Positions 11,343 to 24,049 are shown, counted from the stretch's first letter. The stretch is 64,000 nucleotides of DNA from Petunia secreta (GCA_029990175.1 JARKIP010000023.1:25005501-25069500), one strand, 5' to 3'. Translations and numbers: made by a program. Notes: generated by a model from the letters alone, not told the origin.

Positions 11343-13463
11343 TGAAATGGCCTCCGTCAGTCGTTTCGGAAGTTAGGACTCCGACTGGCGCGCCGATAAT
11401 TTTAAAATATTCGTAATATCCATTAGGACCTGTCTGTAAAATTTGAGCTAAATCAGACCTCGTTTGGTAGGCATCGGAAGTTTTTATTATCGATAAATGT
11501 TAAAAAGAGATTTTCGAGCTCGGTTTTGGCGAATGAGCTCCGATTCGAAATCCGAAAGCGCAGTTAGGTTCGTACGATTATTTGTGACTTTTGTGAACTT
11601 TCAAAAGTGAATTTCGATGTTGTTCGGCTAGTTTCCGCTAAAATGCTGAAAGTTAAATAATTTGACTTTTTTTCCATTTAAATTCGAATCATGAGTTTCA
11701 GGAGTCCAATTTAAGATCCGCCTTCACGAGTATGTTACATATATTTTGTATAACTTGTATGAAAAAGTTGGAATTATTTCGATTATCGTAGGGTACCATT
11801 TTAATTTTTGTCACGAAAAGAAAATAAAATAAAAGAAAAGGAGAAAAAGACAAAAAATGAAAAGAAAAGACAAAAAATGGAAAAGAAGGCAAGTCGGTGA
11901 ATGAGCTATATAAGCTCATTTGGATAGAAACAGACGAGGAAAATGGAGAATGGAAACAGAGAAAAATGAAATGACACAGTAGAGAAAAAAATGCCAGAAA
12001 ATGCGAAAAAGGGTCGGAGAAAAGTAGAATTTTCACTCTGAAACATTCAGGTAATGATCCTAATATATTATTTGAGTTTATTACGTGTGTTTAAATTTAT
12101 TTTAACGGTAAAACTTGGAATATTATACATCATTTTAATATGTTCAATTAATAGTTTAAAGGGTCAAATGGACCCCAATAATGGAATTGATTATATATTC
12201 GTACTCAGTGAGTTATGGGCAACATATTAATATAATTTATTTAGGGTTTGGTTATGTGACCATAAACCCTGTACATAGGCCTGGCCTGCGTATTGCGTAT
12301 GCAAATAAGGTATCAGGTTCCTAACCGGATTGCCCTAAGATGTGAGGAATGAAGCCTTTAGTCTACTTTGATATATTTTTCTGCTTATTGAAGAGAGTGG
12401 GATCGTTTTGAAATGAAACCAAAAGATAAAGCGGTTGTTGATTAGCAGAGCTAACTTTTGGAAGAGGTAAGTGTTTATATCCATTTCTTTGGAGGCACCT
12501 GGCCTCGTGGATTTTCTACCACGTGTTCTTCACGTGTGTAGCTGCCGATAGGCGTACTCCTTATGCCTTAGCTTGGATTTATATTGTATATTATATGTTA
12601 TGTCCTGTTGTTGGTATTGCATTGAGGATCTGAGCATTGTACTATGGGTGTGAGTTGGCATCCACTTCCCGGCTGTCGATGAGAGTCCCGCGCCGGTGAA
12701 GGGTTATCATTGCATTATATTGAGGGTAGGAGGATTCCGCCCTCGGAGCAGGAGGATTCCGCTCCATTACATTATATTGAGGGTAGGAGGATTCCGCCCT
12801 CGGAGCAGGAGGATTCCGCTCCATTGCATCATATTGAGGGTAGGAGGATTCCGCCCTCGGAGCAGGAGAATTCCGCTCCATTTCATCATATTGAGGGTTG
12901 GAGATTCCGCCCTCGGAGCAGGAGGATTCCGCTCCATTCATTTAGCACATGTGACCCTTTGCATCATATTTCATTTTATTTCATTTCATCTCACATCATT
13001 TTATTGCATCTTAATTCATACCATTGTGTAGACTTGCGATACATGATTACTGTTCTGCTTATATGTGCATTGCTTATTTGTTAATATGTTTCTGGCCCGC
13101 ATCCTTGGTTGAGTTCATATGTTTCTTACGTGTTTCCGGTTGTTATCTGGCTCTGTCTTTTATAATTTAAATAAAAGGAATTTGGTTTATCTGTTTCTTT
13201 TCTCCCTGGCTAGCTATCCTATTCTTTGAGGTGGCTAGTCTGTCCCATTTATTGAGTCCTTTTGACTCACCCTTGTTTGTTGTTTGTTTCTTGTCTATCT
13301 ATTTCGTTTTGGCAGGTTCGCTCCAGGATTGAGTTCGCCGCGTTGTTCAGGAGCGAAGACGACTTCAGCTGTCAGGGTGAGCCAGCGTTATTCCGGATGG
13401 CCACCAGTTTATTGTTTATTATTTCAGTTGCATTTTGCTCCCTTCAGGAGGTATCTGTCTTCT
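11343..13463 (+). repeat. 3' LTR of Tekay element B (3'-truncated)
   Basis: Starts TGAAATGGCC and follows the 5' LTR closely, including the hairpin array. The match ends at TATCTGTCTTCTTTG (about 13463), where the sequence switches to the distal part of the Tat LTR. About 260 bp of LTR end and the downstream target duplication are missing. Confidence 0.85.
12722..12935 (+). repeat. Hairpin array in 3' LTR of element B (8 units)
   Basis: Units with GAGGG/CCCTC stems and GGAGC/GCTCC stems alternate around the core AGGAGGATTCCG. The hybrid unit seen in the 5' LTR is absent here, so the two LTR arrays have diverged by a unit deletion. Confidence 0.8.
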
Positions 13464-13883
13464 TTGCAAGGCACATGGAAATAAAGATTAGGAATGAGAA
13501 GAAATGGATATTTATTTGTTATTACTTGCATTTAAATTTACATACTTAGTTTAATATTCAAATATTTTTTATTATCTAGTTAGTTTAATTATCTGCTCTA
13601 GAATCTCAATTATAAAGTCTGGCCGGTAACCATATTTGGTGGAGCTCGAGAGATGCCTAACCCCTTCCTCTCAAGTTAACTTGAACCTCTTACCTAGAAT
13701 ATCTGGTTCGTAGACTAAGTTTCGTAGTTAATTATAAAATTAGCTAGAAAAAAAATATGTGCCCTAATACGCCTAGTTAAAAATATGTTAGGTAGCGACT
13801 CCAACATCTAAACTCAAACGAGTTCACCTAGTCAAATCCGAAACCCGACTCGCCTCGAGTTGAGTCCAAAATCGGGTATGACA
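13464..13883 (+). repeat. Tat LTR 1, 3' part (resumes after element B)
   Basis: Aligns with 21236-21609 of LTR 2. Both carry GGCCGGTAACCATATTTGG, a CCTAATACGCCTAGTTAAAA segment and GGYRGCGACTCCAA near the end, and both finish in a TGACA or TCGACA terminus. Between 4885 and 13464 about 2.1 kb of LTR sequence present in LTR 2 (19096-21236) is missing. Confidence 0.78.
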
Positions 13884-14930
13884 ATTGTTACAGAACTGTA
13901 CCGAGCTTTAGAAATATATAAGAAGGGCGCTGACTTTTTCGAAGGTTTGCTTCTACAAATTTGGTTGACGGAACATTTGCAAAAGATGAACAACACATAC
14001 CAAGCCTTCCACGACATACCATGAGAAAACTACATCCTGACTCATACCGCCCGCGTGAACAACACTCTCAAAAAGTGGGACTGGCCAACAACTGCAAAGG
14101 CTAGCACCACGTGCTTTTTCAGTTGACATCTGAAATTATACAATTGATGTTGGACTACTTTCCCAGTACAACAATAATCATACGATCAGAAGGAGCTTCA
14201 TTTCTCATCTTGGTTAGATTTAGAGGAGTATACCCATACACTCATTTAAGGGCCCTCAGACAAGCAGGGAGAAAGCAGATTGTACCCCAAATTGTAGACA
14301 TCAGAAGTTTCAAAGCAGATATTCTCCGAGGAATGATACCATTCAAAAGACAAGATATTAGAACTTTGGAGAGCAAGGTATCAAATGGAATTTGAGACTA
14401 TTGGACGAGACAGGTTTAATGCAGGCTATGATAAAGATTACCTGCACTGGCTCAGGAAAGACATAGCAAGGGCAGTTTAACCAAGAGCAACAACAAAAAG
14501 GAAAAGAAATGCTGACGAGTTAGAATCCGAGTACAAGAGGCTATGCAAACAACTGGCAAGGGCACAAGAGAAAATAGCAAAAAAGCAAAGTTTGGTCGAA
14601 GCAATGAACAAGGAAAAAGACAAATGGCGCAATAAGGCAGAAATCCTGACAAAACGCATAGAGTCTATCGGTGTATGGGCTAGCAAGGAATGGACTCCGT
14701 GGCTAACAATGGAATACAGGAGAAAGGAAGGAAGGCTAGGGAAATGTTGAAGAATTTCATATTTGACATATCCCAGCTCTTAACTGATGCAGACAATATC
14801 ATTTCCAAGGAGACTCATCAGAGGCAAACTTGTCTGGAGAAGAAGAAGAATCTTCTGGCGATGGATCATCATGAAAGATGTTCACCTGGCCATGATCTAA
14901 TCTCCTAGCAATGTTCAGTCTTTTCCTTCT
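13884..14930 (+). pseudogene. Tat-associated ORF remnant (DUF7745-like) plus coiled coil
   Basis: Broken frames read FFEGLLLQIWLTEHLQ, then VYPYTHLRALRQAGRKQIVP. These match the plant retroelement domain catalogued as DUF7745 (typical FEGCNLLLQIWLLEH and YPYAPIRVMRQAGRKQVIP), recalled from family knowledge. The region 14505-14670 encodes a heptad-like, lysine- and glutamate-rich coiled coil (ADELESEYKRLCKQLARAQ and onward). Several stops and at least two frameshifts separate these parts. The function of this ORF in Tat elements is not established; capsid-related assembly is only a guess. Confidence 0.6.
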
Positions 14931-15254
14931 CTTACGTTGTGTCAATATCAGTCATTGTAATAAAGACCAATGTTTGATAAATACAATATTCTCTTTTAGA
15001 TTCTGCATTTTGTTAGCAAATAAAATGATACATGTGGCACAAAGCACTTTTCAAATCGCCAAACATTTTCTCGCATTATAGGAAGTATTTTTTATTTGAT
15101 ATGTGTGCATTGCATGAATTTGTTTGTGCTCTAGGTCTCTTTCTACCTAAGTGAATCCTTTTCCAAATCCAATCTCCTACCGAAGCACCTCACCTCCCTA
15201 CTCTATGCCCAAATCCTAATATCGAAAATCTTTCGCATGTCCTGATTATTCCCT

Positions 15255-15777
15255 ATCCCTTACAAACTCAAAACCTATTATCCGAAAGGTTGGTTTAAGT
15301 TGAATACCAAGGCAGAAGATATGGTTAAGCAAATTGCACTTGTCATGGATATTTTTTACAAAATAAGGAAAGTTTATTACAACAAGCACTATGCATATGG
15401 AGCGGAATATTAGCGGAGCAAGAAATATGCTGGTCAAACGCAAAAGCACACATGGCTCACCTCAATACCTTTTGACACAACACCTGAAGATTATATTGTT
15501 GCCCCTGTCTACACAGTCACACCACTTGTAGTACATGAGTGTGATCCAAAGCATTTCCAAACTTGCTCTTATCATGGTGGAAGTGGCAGTTAAAAGGCTA
15601 GTGGAAGACAATAAGGAATTGGAAGGAAATAAATGCAACAAAGACTTGTGCACAACAACTAAAATTAGCAGGTTGATTAAGATTGAAAACAAATGCAAAG
15701 ACGCAGTGACAAGGATTCAATTATATGATGGAATTGAAAAACTCTGCGAATATTGGAAGCATATCCCTACCAACTAG
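15255..15777 (+). pseudogene. Tat gag-like remnant (copy 2)
   Basis: Homologous to 1-300 in the first copy and keeping a longer clean frame at 15535-15777 (80 codons). That frame is lysine-rich and ends in EKLCEYWKHIPTN. A stop follows and later DNA (15780-16550) is unreadable although still alignable with copy 1. Position before the zinc-knuckle-like region suggests gag. Confidence 0.45.
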
Positions 15778-16551
15778 CCTATGGGGGACATGAGAATAAA
15801 ATTGTATGTTGAGGCACTTGTAAGACCAACCATTGATTTGATACAAAGGCATGGGCAAATAGGCTTCTTGGAGCGATTTCGATTGAAAGCTTTATTGGAG
15901 TGATATGAATTGTCATGACAACAACTATACTAAACAGGAAATTACAATATGGCCAACCTCTAAAATATCTTGACTGAAGCAGCAATATAAGAATATACAC
16001 GATACGTAAGCAACCTACACCGGGATCGATCTCTTGGCAACAAAATTTACCTGACAATGAAAGTTGAGGCAAAGATTGGATTGCAGCAGTTGGTTGGCAA
16101 ATATGAAAACATTAAGTATCTCTTTCATGAATGCACAGACGTCGTGATGGCCTAATTTGCAAGAAAGGATGACAAATGCAATCAAAGTCCTGGTGTTCGA
16201 CAAAAGACAGCCCCCATTTCCGTCCCACAACACAACCTATTCCTTACACAACATCTTTACCACCTTTCTTTGACATCAACTTCTCATCTCCTGCTTAAAC
16301 AAGCATCAGTCATTTAACCAAATTTCTTTTCTTGACTGCTACATAAAGCACTCAAGAAATCTTTCGGTATCTCTATACAATTTGTCATAATCTCCAAATT
16401 CAAGTGCTAATCTATCATCCGCGGTCTAGGCATCCTCTTAAGCTTATGTGTTATTTTTCCTTTAAACTTGCTAATGTGCTAACTCTATTTTGTGCATGTC
16501 ATCACTTTATTACGGTTGCTTTGCATTTGAACACTGAAATTTGTCAAGAAT

Positions 16552-17142
16552 TTGCATTCTGAAAAAGCCGAAATGGCAAGCCGAGCTGAAAATATTTACC
16601 TTCAGAAACAAAGCCTTTCGAACCGCCATCATGTGACACCGAGAGAATTCAGACCATCCCAATTCCACTTCTGTACAACTTTTTGGTACGAACGAACAAA
16701 ATCAGCTGGCATTGTATCCCCACATGAGCCACAAGAAAAAAATTTCAATCACCATACAACCAAAACTGGCAAAACTCATAACCTCAAACCGCACCCAACT
16801 AACACAATAAACAACCTCCCCTCTATCAAAGACATCCAACAACAACCTTATCAGGCCCAATACAATCGAGGACGGACAAAACCTCACACCTTTACTCCTT
16901 TAGCTCAATCAAAAAGATATTGCACCCAACAGACGAACTGCTCCCTAGATACCTATTCCGAAATTCAATCCAACAAGATCTACACTTATCACTCAAACAT
17001 CCAATACCATGACATCGAAAAATACCCAGCATCGAACCATAAAAAATTCAAAGTCTGGTTGACCCAATGGTACAACAATGACAACCAAATGGAAACCGCA
17101 ACCCCTAAAGCACAAAATTTTCTATGCACACCAATCCATTAA
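16552..17142 (+). pseudogene. Tat gag C-terminal region (zinc-knuckle-like, degenerate)
   Basis: A 196-codon open frame contains FTPLAQSKRY and YHSNIQYHDIEKYPASNHK. In functional Tat/Ogre gag the equivalent is FTPLAES followed by CAYHSDxxGHDIEKC, the CCHC knuckle that binds genomic RNA. Here the first cysteine reads threonine and the last reads tyrosine, so the knuckle cannot bind zinc. The N-terminal third reads as non-coding DNA by chance. Downstream DNA to 17400 still aligns with copy 1. Confidence 0.55.
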
Positions 17143-17470
17143 AGTTAGCTCCATGACTTTTGAAAAGAAAAGCACAAAACATGAAGACACCTCGTCACAA
17201 CCCAGGACAAATACAGTTTTGGACAACCTCCAAATCCGACAAAACATAAACACCAAACCTCAGTCTGAGTATGAAAGTATCCACATAATCAGAGTCATAA
17301 AAATACCCAATCGTCTCACTAAAGGACGAATGCAGATTCAAGCCAATATACTGGTGTTCAGTACAATGCAACCACTTTTTTTCGACTAACGAATCTTTCT
17401 TTGAGAGCAGATCATTCGACACAAACACAAGTTTCGCAGGCACTACTGTAATAAGCAATAAAGTGGGGCA

Positions 17471-17551
17471 GAATTTTTGAGGACCCCCTCAAAAATTCCA
17501 AAAGACTCAAGTCTACACTAGGGCAGAATTTTGAGGTTGAACCTCAAAATT
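17471..17551 (+). other. Paired hairpins in Tat non-coding region (copy 2)
   Basis: First hairpin: arms GAATTTTTGAGG (17471-17482) and CCTCAAAAATTC (17487-17498). Second hairpin: arms AATTTTGAGGTT (17527-17538) and AACCTCAAAATT (17540-17551). Both follow GGGGCA or GGGCA, as in copy 1. Stem sequences differ between the copies but pairing is kept. Confidence 0.72.
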
Positions 17552-17559
17552 AACCAAAG

Positions 17560-18893
17560 GCCCAAAGAAGTAATAAAAATGACAATCAGCGTGACAGCGC
17601 TCCAAGCAATCCTATACCCATGGTTCCCTTTACGAGGAGGCAAACATCTCATGACGAGAGGCAGTAGCAGTACGTTCTCTTTATGATGAGGCAGTAGCAG
17701 TACTGACGAGCACATAGGTCTCTTTATGAGAGGCACTGGCAAGACGATCCAACGACAGGAAAGTCTATTTTTACAAGTATTATTTGCAAAAGCTCGCCCT
17801 TTATTGCAGGAAACAGTGAGACAGTGTTCCAGGGTATACAGCCCGGCCTGACAAGCAATTATTCCCTGACAAGAGGCACTTAGCATCTCCAGACAAAGAA
17901 ATAAATATTCCTAGAGGAGACGCACATATTCTCTAGCACTGAACGCACTCAAAAACAGACAAAACAACTACTCAGCTCAATAGGAAAGTTTACTTTATCT
18001 TTATCTTTATATCTATTTGAATTTTTCTTAATTTTGCTGCAGAGCACTCCCCAATATCTCGACAATCCCTGCGCCATTTCCCATAACCCCACAATTGCTC
18101 CCAAAAATAACTACCCCACAATCTTTATTATGCACCATTATAGAATAGCATCCAAGAATCTTAGTCCTTTTGACAATGCATTTTCTATACCCCCAGTTTA
18201 TCCACTTTGCCGAGTTCCAAAGCGCTCAAATCTACATTTCCATATTCGCACTAGTAATTTACCTAATCTCTCCTTGCTGATTGGATGACGGTTTTGTATT
18301 CTTTCTTATTCGAGCTTAGCTGTGTCAATCGTGCATATTCTCGTGCTTAATCGTGCCCAGCTGTTTGAATCGTGCGAATTTATGATGCTTTACTCCTCAA
18401 TATTCCCCAGCTCATTCAAGACAATATTGAAGGGAAGATAACTCATTAATCGAGATGAAGTGGAAGCTATGTACGTATAAACTCCTCTTTATGGGTGTGT
18501 AGCGTGCCACATTTTCATAACTAGGATGATTATAAGCATGTTTTCCCACGCTCGATCTATTACTGTTGTCTCATCTTCGATAGTGCCTCTACTTTCTTCA
18601 TTTATCTCGCCAAAAGGCAAAGCATACACAGATGTAAACATTGCACACCTTCACAAGTTTACTCTTAATATCTAAAATCGTGCGTCATAAACATCTCAGA
18701 CAGGCAACATGCAATTCTAGAACTACACTTAGCCTGATTCTCATAAAACCCGAGATATGTAGGCAACTTAGAGTCCAGGGTTCGGCCAAAAATACCCCAC
18801 AACTCTCATTTTCCTTTTCCCTTTATTTGTCTGTTGTGACAAAATTGGCTACTCTGTCAACAATCTTTGCCCGAAGTTTTTTTCATCATCCCA
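17560..18893 (+). other. Tat 3' non-coding region (copy 2)
   Basis: Corresponds to 2210-4686 of copy 1 without the expanded tandem array and with a single version of the ~420-bp block. Short related units (GATGAGGCAGTAGCAGTAC twice near 17660-17705, GACGATCCAACGACAGGAAAG at 17744) show that the array region already existed. No coding potential was seen. Confidence 0.6.
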
Positions 18894-18910
18894 GGGCAAA
18901 AAGGGGCAGC
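18894..18910 (+). other. Polypurine tract of Tat copy 2
   Basis: GGGCAAAAAGGGGCAGC lies directly before the LTR start TGTTGACACC at 18911. Confidence 0.7.
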
Positions 18911-20826
18911 TGTTGACACCCACTTTGTCCCTCATTTTCTCTATAATTAGCTATATTTAATTTAAAGGTGCAATGTTGACTGTTTGAGCGAATTTGCATT
19001 AGAAGTCGTGCATTTACGTGCGTTATCCCCTATTTACACTATTTATACTTAATTGTGATTATATTATATTACGTAATTTGCATCATGTAGGCTATTTGTC
19101 AAAATTATGTTTATTTATAAAATTTACTGTATAAATAATATTTAGTAATTATTTATAGTTATTTCATATTTCAATTGTTGTTGTATGTGCATTTTGCTTA
19201 TTTTACATATAGTATATATATCTGTATTTTTATTATTATCAACTCCTTTAAATTAAATATCAGCCCAATTAAAATTCTTTACTCATATTAACTTATATTC
19301 AAATTCTTTAAATTTAAATTATTTCTCAATCTCTTTCACAAAATCTCAAACATTTTAACATATTTTGTATATTCTTATATCAAAATTTTCCTTTGAACCT
19401 AGACACAATTCCAATTAGGTACGTACCCTAAATCTTTCCCTACAATATAATCACTGATCTTTCTTCATTAATTCCCCTTATCTCTTCCTAATCTCTCCCC
19501 CTAATCTCTTCTAATTTCCCCAATCTCTCCCTAAATTTCGAGCCATCAGCATATCCCCTCACTCTCCCATTTTTGGTAAATTATCATCACCATGACTTAA
19601 CAAAATAAGATCCCCCATCATATAGTAATCATCGTCCATATTTCTCTCCTCCCCCAACGTTCGAAAGATCATCCCCTAATTATTCTCTTAATCTTTTCCA
19701 TGCCTGGAAAAATTCTCAACGGCCCAAACCACCAATTCTTTACTACATATACAAACATACACCATCACAATTACGGACACAGTACAATACACCCCTTTGG
19801 TCTTCTTCTTCAATACACACTAAAAAATAAGGGCCCACCCCCATCCACCATTACACTGAGCACCACACATCCAAGATACACAAACAGATCAACTCACCCA
19901 CGATATACACCATCGAGAAATACACACACAGATTGGGAAACAAGGGAAGGGTTAAAACACGGGCAGTGGTAGTGACCACCAGCAGTAATGGTGGAGTGGG
20001 TGGTGGTAATTGTTCTTCACGAAAAATTTCATCTGTTTCTCCGTCGATGTTATCTGATCCGTAAATGAAATTGAAGGGGGGAGTGGAGGAGCCTTGCAGT
20101 GACGCCACTGGTTTCTTCCAGTTGGTGTCGCTCGTCTTCCTCCTCCAGCGTCCATTGGTTCCTCCGTTTAGCTAATATCATTGTTTGTCCCGCTGAGAAA
20201 TCCCTGTCCTGATGACTATCGTTCCTCCACCCCAACTGATTGTTGCTAGATTCTTGCTACTGGGTTGACTCGACTGCGAATCTCCGATTTTACTGTTGCT
20301 TTGGTTTTGCTTGTACTAAAGCGGGGTTGATTCACTGGTTTTGAATTTAGTTTATCATATTGTTGGAACCTGTTTATGTAGTTGTTCAATCCATTACTTT
20401 CATTTGAAGTGCTGGATTATTGTTGATATATTTATCCCTGTTTTAACTTGTTCTTTGTTGAAGGGATTTAATTTGGTAGGCTCATCACGTAATTGATAGG
20501 GGATCACTTTGTTGGCTTTGCTGACTTGAGCAGTTATTACGCTAGATAAGCCAATGAAAATATTTTATTTGAGGCTTCACGGACTAATTTGAAACAGATA
20601 CAACACTGTTAGGCCAATGACATTTTGGAGGCCAAAACAAAGGGGATAGATAACATTGTTGCAAAAACAAACGGGATAGACAACAGGATCTGCACTTGGC
20701 ATGGCAACACGACCGGCCGGCGTGTTTGCGGCCATGATGGTATCCTTAAGCCCCTGTCACTCGAATCTGAGCCTAAACCATTCAAAAAAAAAATCCTTTT
20801 TCCCTTTTATTTTCTTTTATTATCAC

Positions 20827-20905
<79 letters not shown>

Positions 20906-21609
20906 TATTATCCTTATTATTATTATTATTATTATCATCATCATCATACTAATTTATTTTCGTATTTTTGTGAGGTACATTCGGGCGAAACTCGTCAATG
21001 ACGACCCAATCGCAGAAGACAAAATATTTTGAAACTATTACATTTTTACTCTAACTTATTTTATTTTATTTACGATCCTTACTAATTCATTTTATTTTTT
21101 TGCAAGGTATTTTTGGATAGATATTTTTAAGGCGACGCTCCAAAATGCTTCTAATTCAACTTGATATTGCATTCTTTTACTCTTCAGTTTATCATTATTG
21201 ATTTGTTTGATAAACTAACGAATTTATTTTATTTTGCGAGGTGCATTTGGTTGAAGGGAAACCTTTTATTTAATCTTAGTTATTATATAACTTGTATATT
21301 ATAGTGGAAATTTCTTAGTTAGATTATATCTTGAATCCCAATATTTAGTTCGGCCGGTAACCATATTTGGTGGAACCCGAGAGGTGCCTAACACCTTCCT
21401 TTCGGGTTAACTTGAACTCTTACCTAGAATTTTTTATTCGTAGACTAAGTGCCGGAGTTAACACTAAAATTGGCTAGAAACAAAGTAGGTTCCCTAATAC
21501 GCCTAGTTAAAAAATATGTTAGGTGGCGACTCCAAATCTTACATGTGAGTTCCAACAAGTTGGGCCTTGTTTCGAACTCTAACCAGTTCGGGAAATATGG
21601 GTGTCGACA
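18911..21609 (+). repeat. Tat LTR 2 (full length, 2.7 kb)
   Basis: Begins TGTTGACACC and ends GGGTGTCGACA, so the ends form a short inverted repeat (TGTYGACACC). It contains the GGCCGGTAACCATATTTGGTGG segment, GGTGGCGACTCCAA near its end and a long TTA microsatellite. Its beginning and end match the two parts of LTR 1. Confidence 0.82.
20829..20945 (+). repeat. (TTA)n/(ATT)n microsatellite in Tat LTR 2
   Basis: About 25 uninterrupted ATT units, then a short break, further ATT units and ATC units. Frames through it give poly-Leu, poly-Tyr or poly-Ile and are not genes. Confidence 0.95.
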
Positions 21610-22189
21610 ATGTCCTTTATGATATTATAAAGATTATTTAAGGATGATTGATGGATTATTGACTAGAATCTATATTTTAATAGGATAGAAGAGGATGATT
21701 TAAAAGATAGGAATATCTAATATACATTGATTTGGAGATTCTATTGAGATTACAAAAGTAATAGTTTTTAAAATAAACTAAAAAAATATAGTATTAAATT
21801 CTAAAAAATTGTGTTAGTGAGACTCTTTGAGAGTGTTGGGTACATAATAAAAAGAAGTACTTTAAAGATTGTGTTTTATGTTCAAATCTCTATTTTTTTC
21901 AAGATATAATAAATTACAAATAAGATATATGTAATGTCGGTTGAGTTTGGTATCGGTTCAGTTATATCTTTGTTACCACAAAACCAAACCTAATATGTCA
22001 TTTTTTTCTAACACCAAACCAATTAAACAAAATCACTAGTCAGTTTTTTTTTTCGGTTTAGTTTGGTTTGTCAGTTTGGTTCGGTTTGCCAGTTGGTTTG
22101 TACACCCCTAATTGCAAGGAATCTCATTGGCTTCAAAGTGAAATTATCACTATTAACATAGTGTGCTAAAGGAGAAGGCGCCCCTGAGG
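21610..22189. other. AT-rich spacer between Tat LTR 2 and Copia fragment
   Basis: No gene was recognised. 21930-22111 holds GGTTTGGTT/AACCAAACC runs in both orientations ending in GTACACCCCTA, which resembles the ends of common hAT-type MITEs. Boundaries and target duplication could not be fixed. Confidence 0.4.
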
Positions 22190-24040
22190 CTTGTTGAGGC
22201 TCAAAAAAACGATAGGATTTCATGACACATGTTAATATCGATGACTATGTTTTCGGACCGTATTAGTGACAAAATCACCTAAAAGAAAACTCTCATTTTT
22301 AGCATGCTTTCCTAGGCCTAACTCTTCGTCCACTAGTTCTATTCCTAAGTTCCCGAGAAGAATCTCATGGTTTAGATTACCAATCTTTGGGTTCGGATTA
22401 CCTTGTTCTTGCCCCTCATTTCCCGTATTGAACTCTTCATCCATTTGTGCTTCACTGCTACATGTGCTAGGGAAGCTTCAATGCCCCCCCCCCCCAGCTT
22501 CAATGTTTTTCCTCATCTTCAGTCACACCATCATGTATGACAGAATCTTGACTCTGACACTCATTCACATTGTTAGTTGGTGCAAATGGAAACTCAGTTT
22601 CATTAAAAATCATGTCTCAAGATGCCAAAAAATCTTTAGCATCCAAAAAATACAACTTACATGCCATCTTTCCATTTGAATATCCCACAAAAACACTCCG
22701 ATGACTCTTGCTTTCAAACTTATCTCCTGTTCGTCTTATCTTATGGGCATAACATAAATATCTAAACACTCTAAAATGATCATAATTCGGGGTTACGCTC
22801 GTCAGTATTTCGTATGAGGTCTTCCCATTTAATAGAGAAGAATGAGTATGATTAATCATGTAACATGTCATCAAAAGACGCTCACCCCAAAACTCAATCG
22901 TTAAGTGTGCTTGAAATCTACGTGCTCGGCCTACATTCAAGATGTGTCGATGTTTACTTTCAACTCTCCCATTTTGCTGTGGTTTTTCTACACATGAGAT
23001 TTGAAAGAGAATTCCTTGTTCACGAAAATAGGTGTTTAAACTGGTAAATTCTATTCCACTGTAATGGACACTCTTAATTTGTTTATTAAATTATTTTTCC
23101 ACCATTACAAAGAAATTCTTAAGAATTTGATTAACCTCTTTCTTATTAATTAAGAAAAACACCCATACAACTTATGAAAATCATCAACAATTTTAAAAAA
23201 AATAAGAGGCACCACATGAAGTTTCAGTTCTATATTGACCCCACAAGTCACAATGTATTAACTCAAAAGTTTAAGAGGCTTTATTTTTGCTCAAAGGAAA
23301 AACATTCCTAGTCTTTTTTGCCCGATGACATATATCACATGCCTTTCATCCTACCACCACAATTCCTAACTTCTTGAATTGGAAGAGAATTCGATACTTG
23401 AACTGAAGGATGTCCTAGCCTTTGATACCATAACTTCAAAACATCCACTTTCAAAGCCATCATCCATGGTGCATTCTGGAAATAGTACAGTCGACCGTTC
23501 GTTCCCTCGCGCTAACCAACATCCCCGTGGTTTCATCTTACATAAAACAAAAGTTGTTAGTAATTGCACACAACTATTAAACTGATCAATTAACTGAGAC
23601 ACCGAAACAAAATAGCACGTCATTCCAGCCACATAGAGGATATTTTGGAAGGTCACGTGCTCATTAATCTAGAAAGATCCTTCTCTTATGGCCATGGTAC
23701 TGCTTCCATTGGGTAGACCCACCAATGGTGTGTAATATCCCGTAAATCACTCAATATATTCAACTATCCGGTCATATGATTTGATGCTCCAGAATCAATT
23801 ATCCACGGACTATCAGCTACATTATTATTCAATCAATTAGTTGTGCCCGTCTTCACTTGATCCAACAATCTCAACAATGTTTGGGCCTGCTTAATGCTCA
23901 ATCTGGGGATCCTATAGTTCTAGGATCCCATTTCATTCGCCGCACGAGCCACGTTAGCTCGTGTTTCATCACGATCACTCGATGTCTCACCGTCTATCTC
24001 TTTTTCATTATAGTTACCTAAAACATCATTTGGACCAAAA
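22190..24040 (-). pseudogene. Copia retrotransposon fragment: protease to integrase, antisense
   Basis: Read from 24040 downwards, the frame shows the end of gag, then the aspartic protease motif WIIDSGASNHMTG near 23800, then NILYVAGMTCYFVSVSQLID in the protease/pre-integrase region (23640-23580). At 22940-22617 it reads integrase C-terminal sequence (RRFQAHLTIEFWGE, SSLLNGKTSYEIL, VFVGYSNGKM), and at 22270 the linker before RT (DFVTNTVRK). The integrase catalytic part is largely unreadable and no reverse transcriptase follows, so the element is truncated at its 3' side. Several stops and frameshifts are present. No LTR was identified. Confidence 0.8.
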
Positions 24041-24049
24041 GTAGGAGGA

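Larger units (their letters stand above)
4886..13463 (+). mobile_element. Tekay-like Gypsy element B, inserted in Tat LTR 1, strongly degraded
   Basis: The element has two LTRs that both start TGAAAYGGCC (4886-7238 and 11343-13463), a tRNA-iMet-type primer site after the first, and a polypurine tract before the second. Internal DNA aligns in patches with gag, protease-adjacent and RNase H-end parts of element A (55126-58740), but every frame is broken and reverse transcriptase is missing. An antisense integrase fragment lies inside it. The 3' LTR lacks its last ~260 bp, which were lost together with ~2.1 kb of the host Tat LTR. Confidence 0.85.
13884..18910 (+). mobile_element. Tat-like Gypsy element, internal region copy 2 (pol deleted)
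   Basis: Lies between two copies of the same LTR (ending 13883 and starting 18911). No primer site follows the left LTR. The sequence starts directly in broken coding DNA, so the 5' leader is lost. It contains a DUF7745-like coding remnant, a coiled-coil segment, a gag-like segment matching 1-620, a zinc-knuckle-like segment, paired hairpins and a polypurine tract. No protease, reverse transcriptase or integrase remains. It is either a deletion derivative or a member of a non-autonomous subfamily. Confidence 0.72.

Noticed and set aside
16702..17458. Minus-strand frames opposite the Tat gag remnant
   Set aside because: Shadows of A/C-rich coding DNA with no domain matches; the plus strand has the recognisable FTPLA and YHS motifs.
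20625..21032. 135-codon frame rich in leucine and isoleucine
   Set aside because: Caused by the TTA microsatellite in Tat LTR 2.
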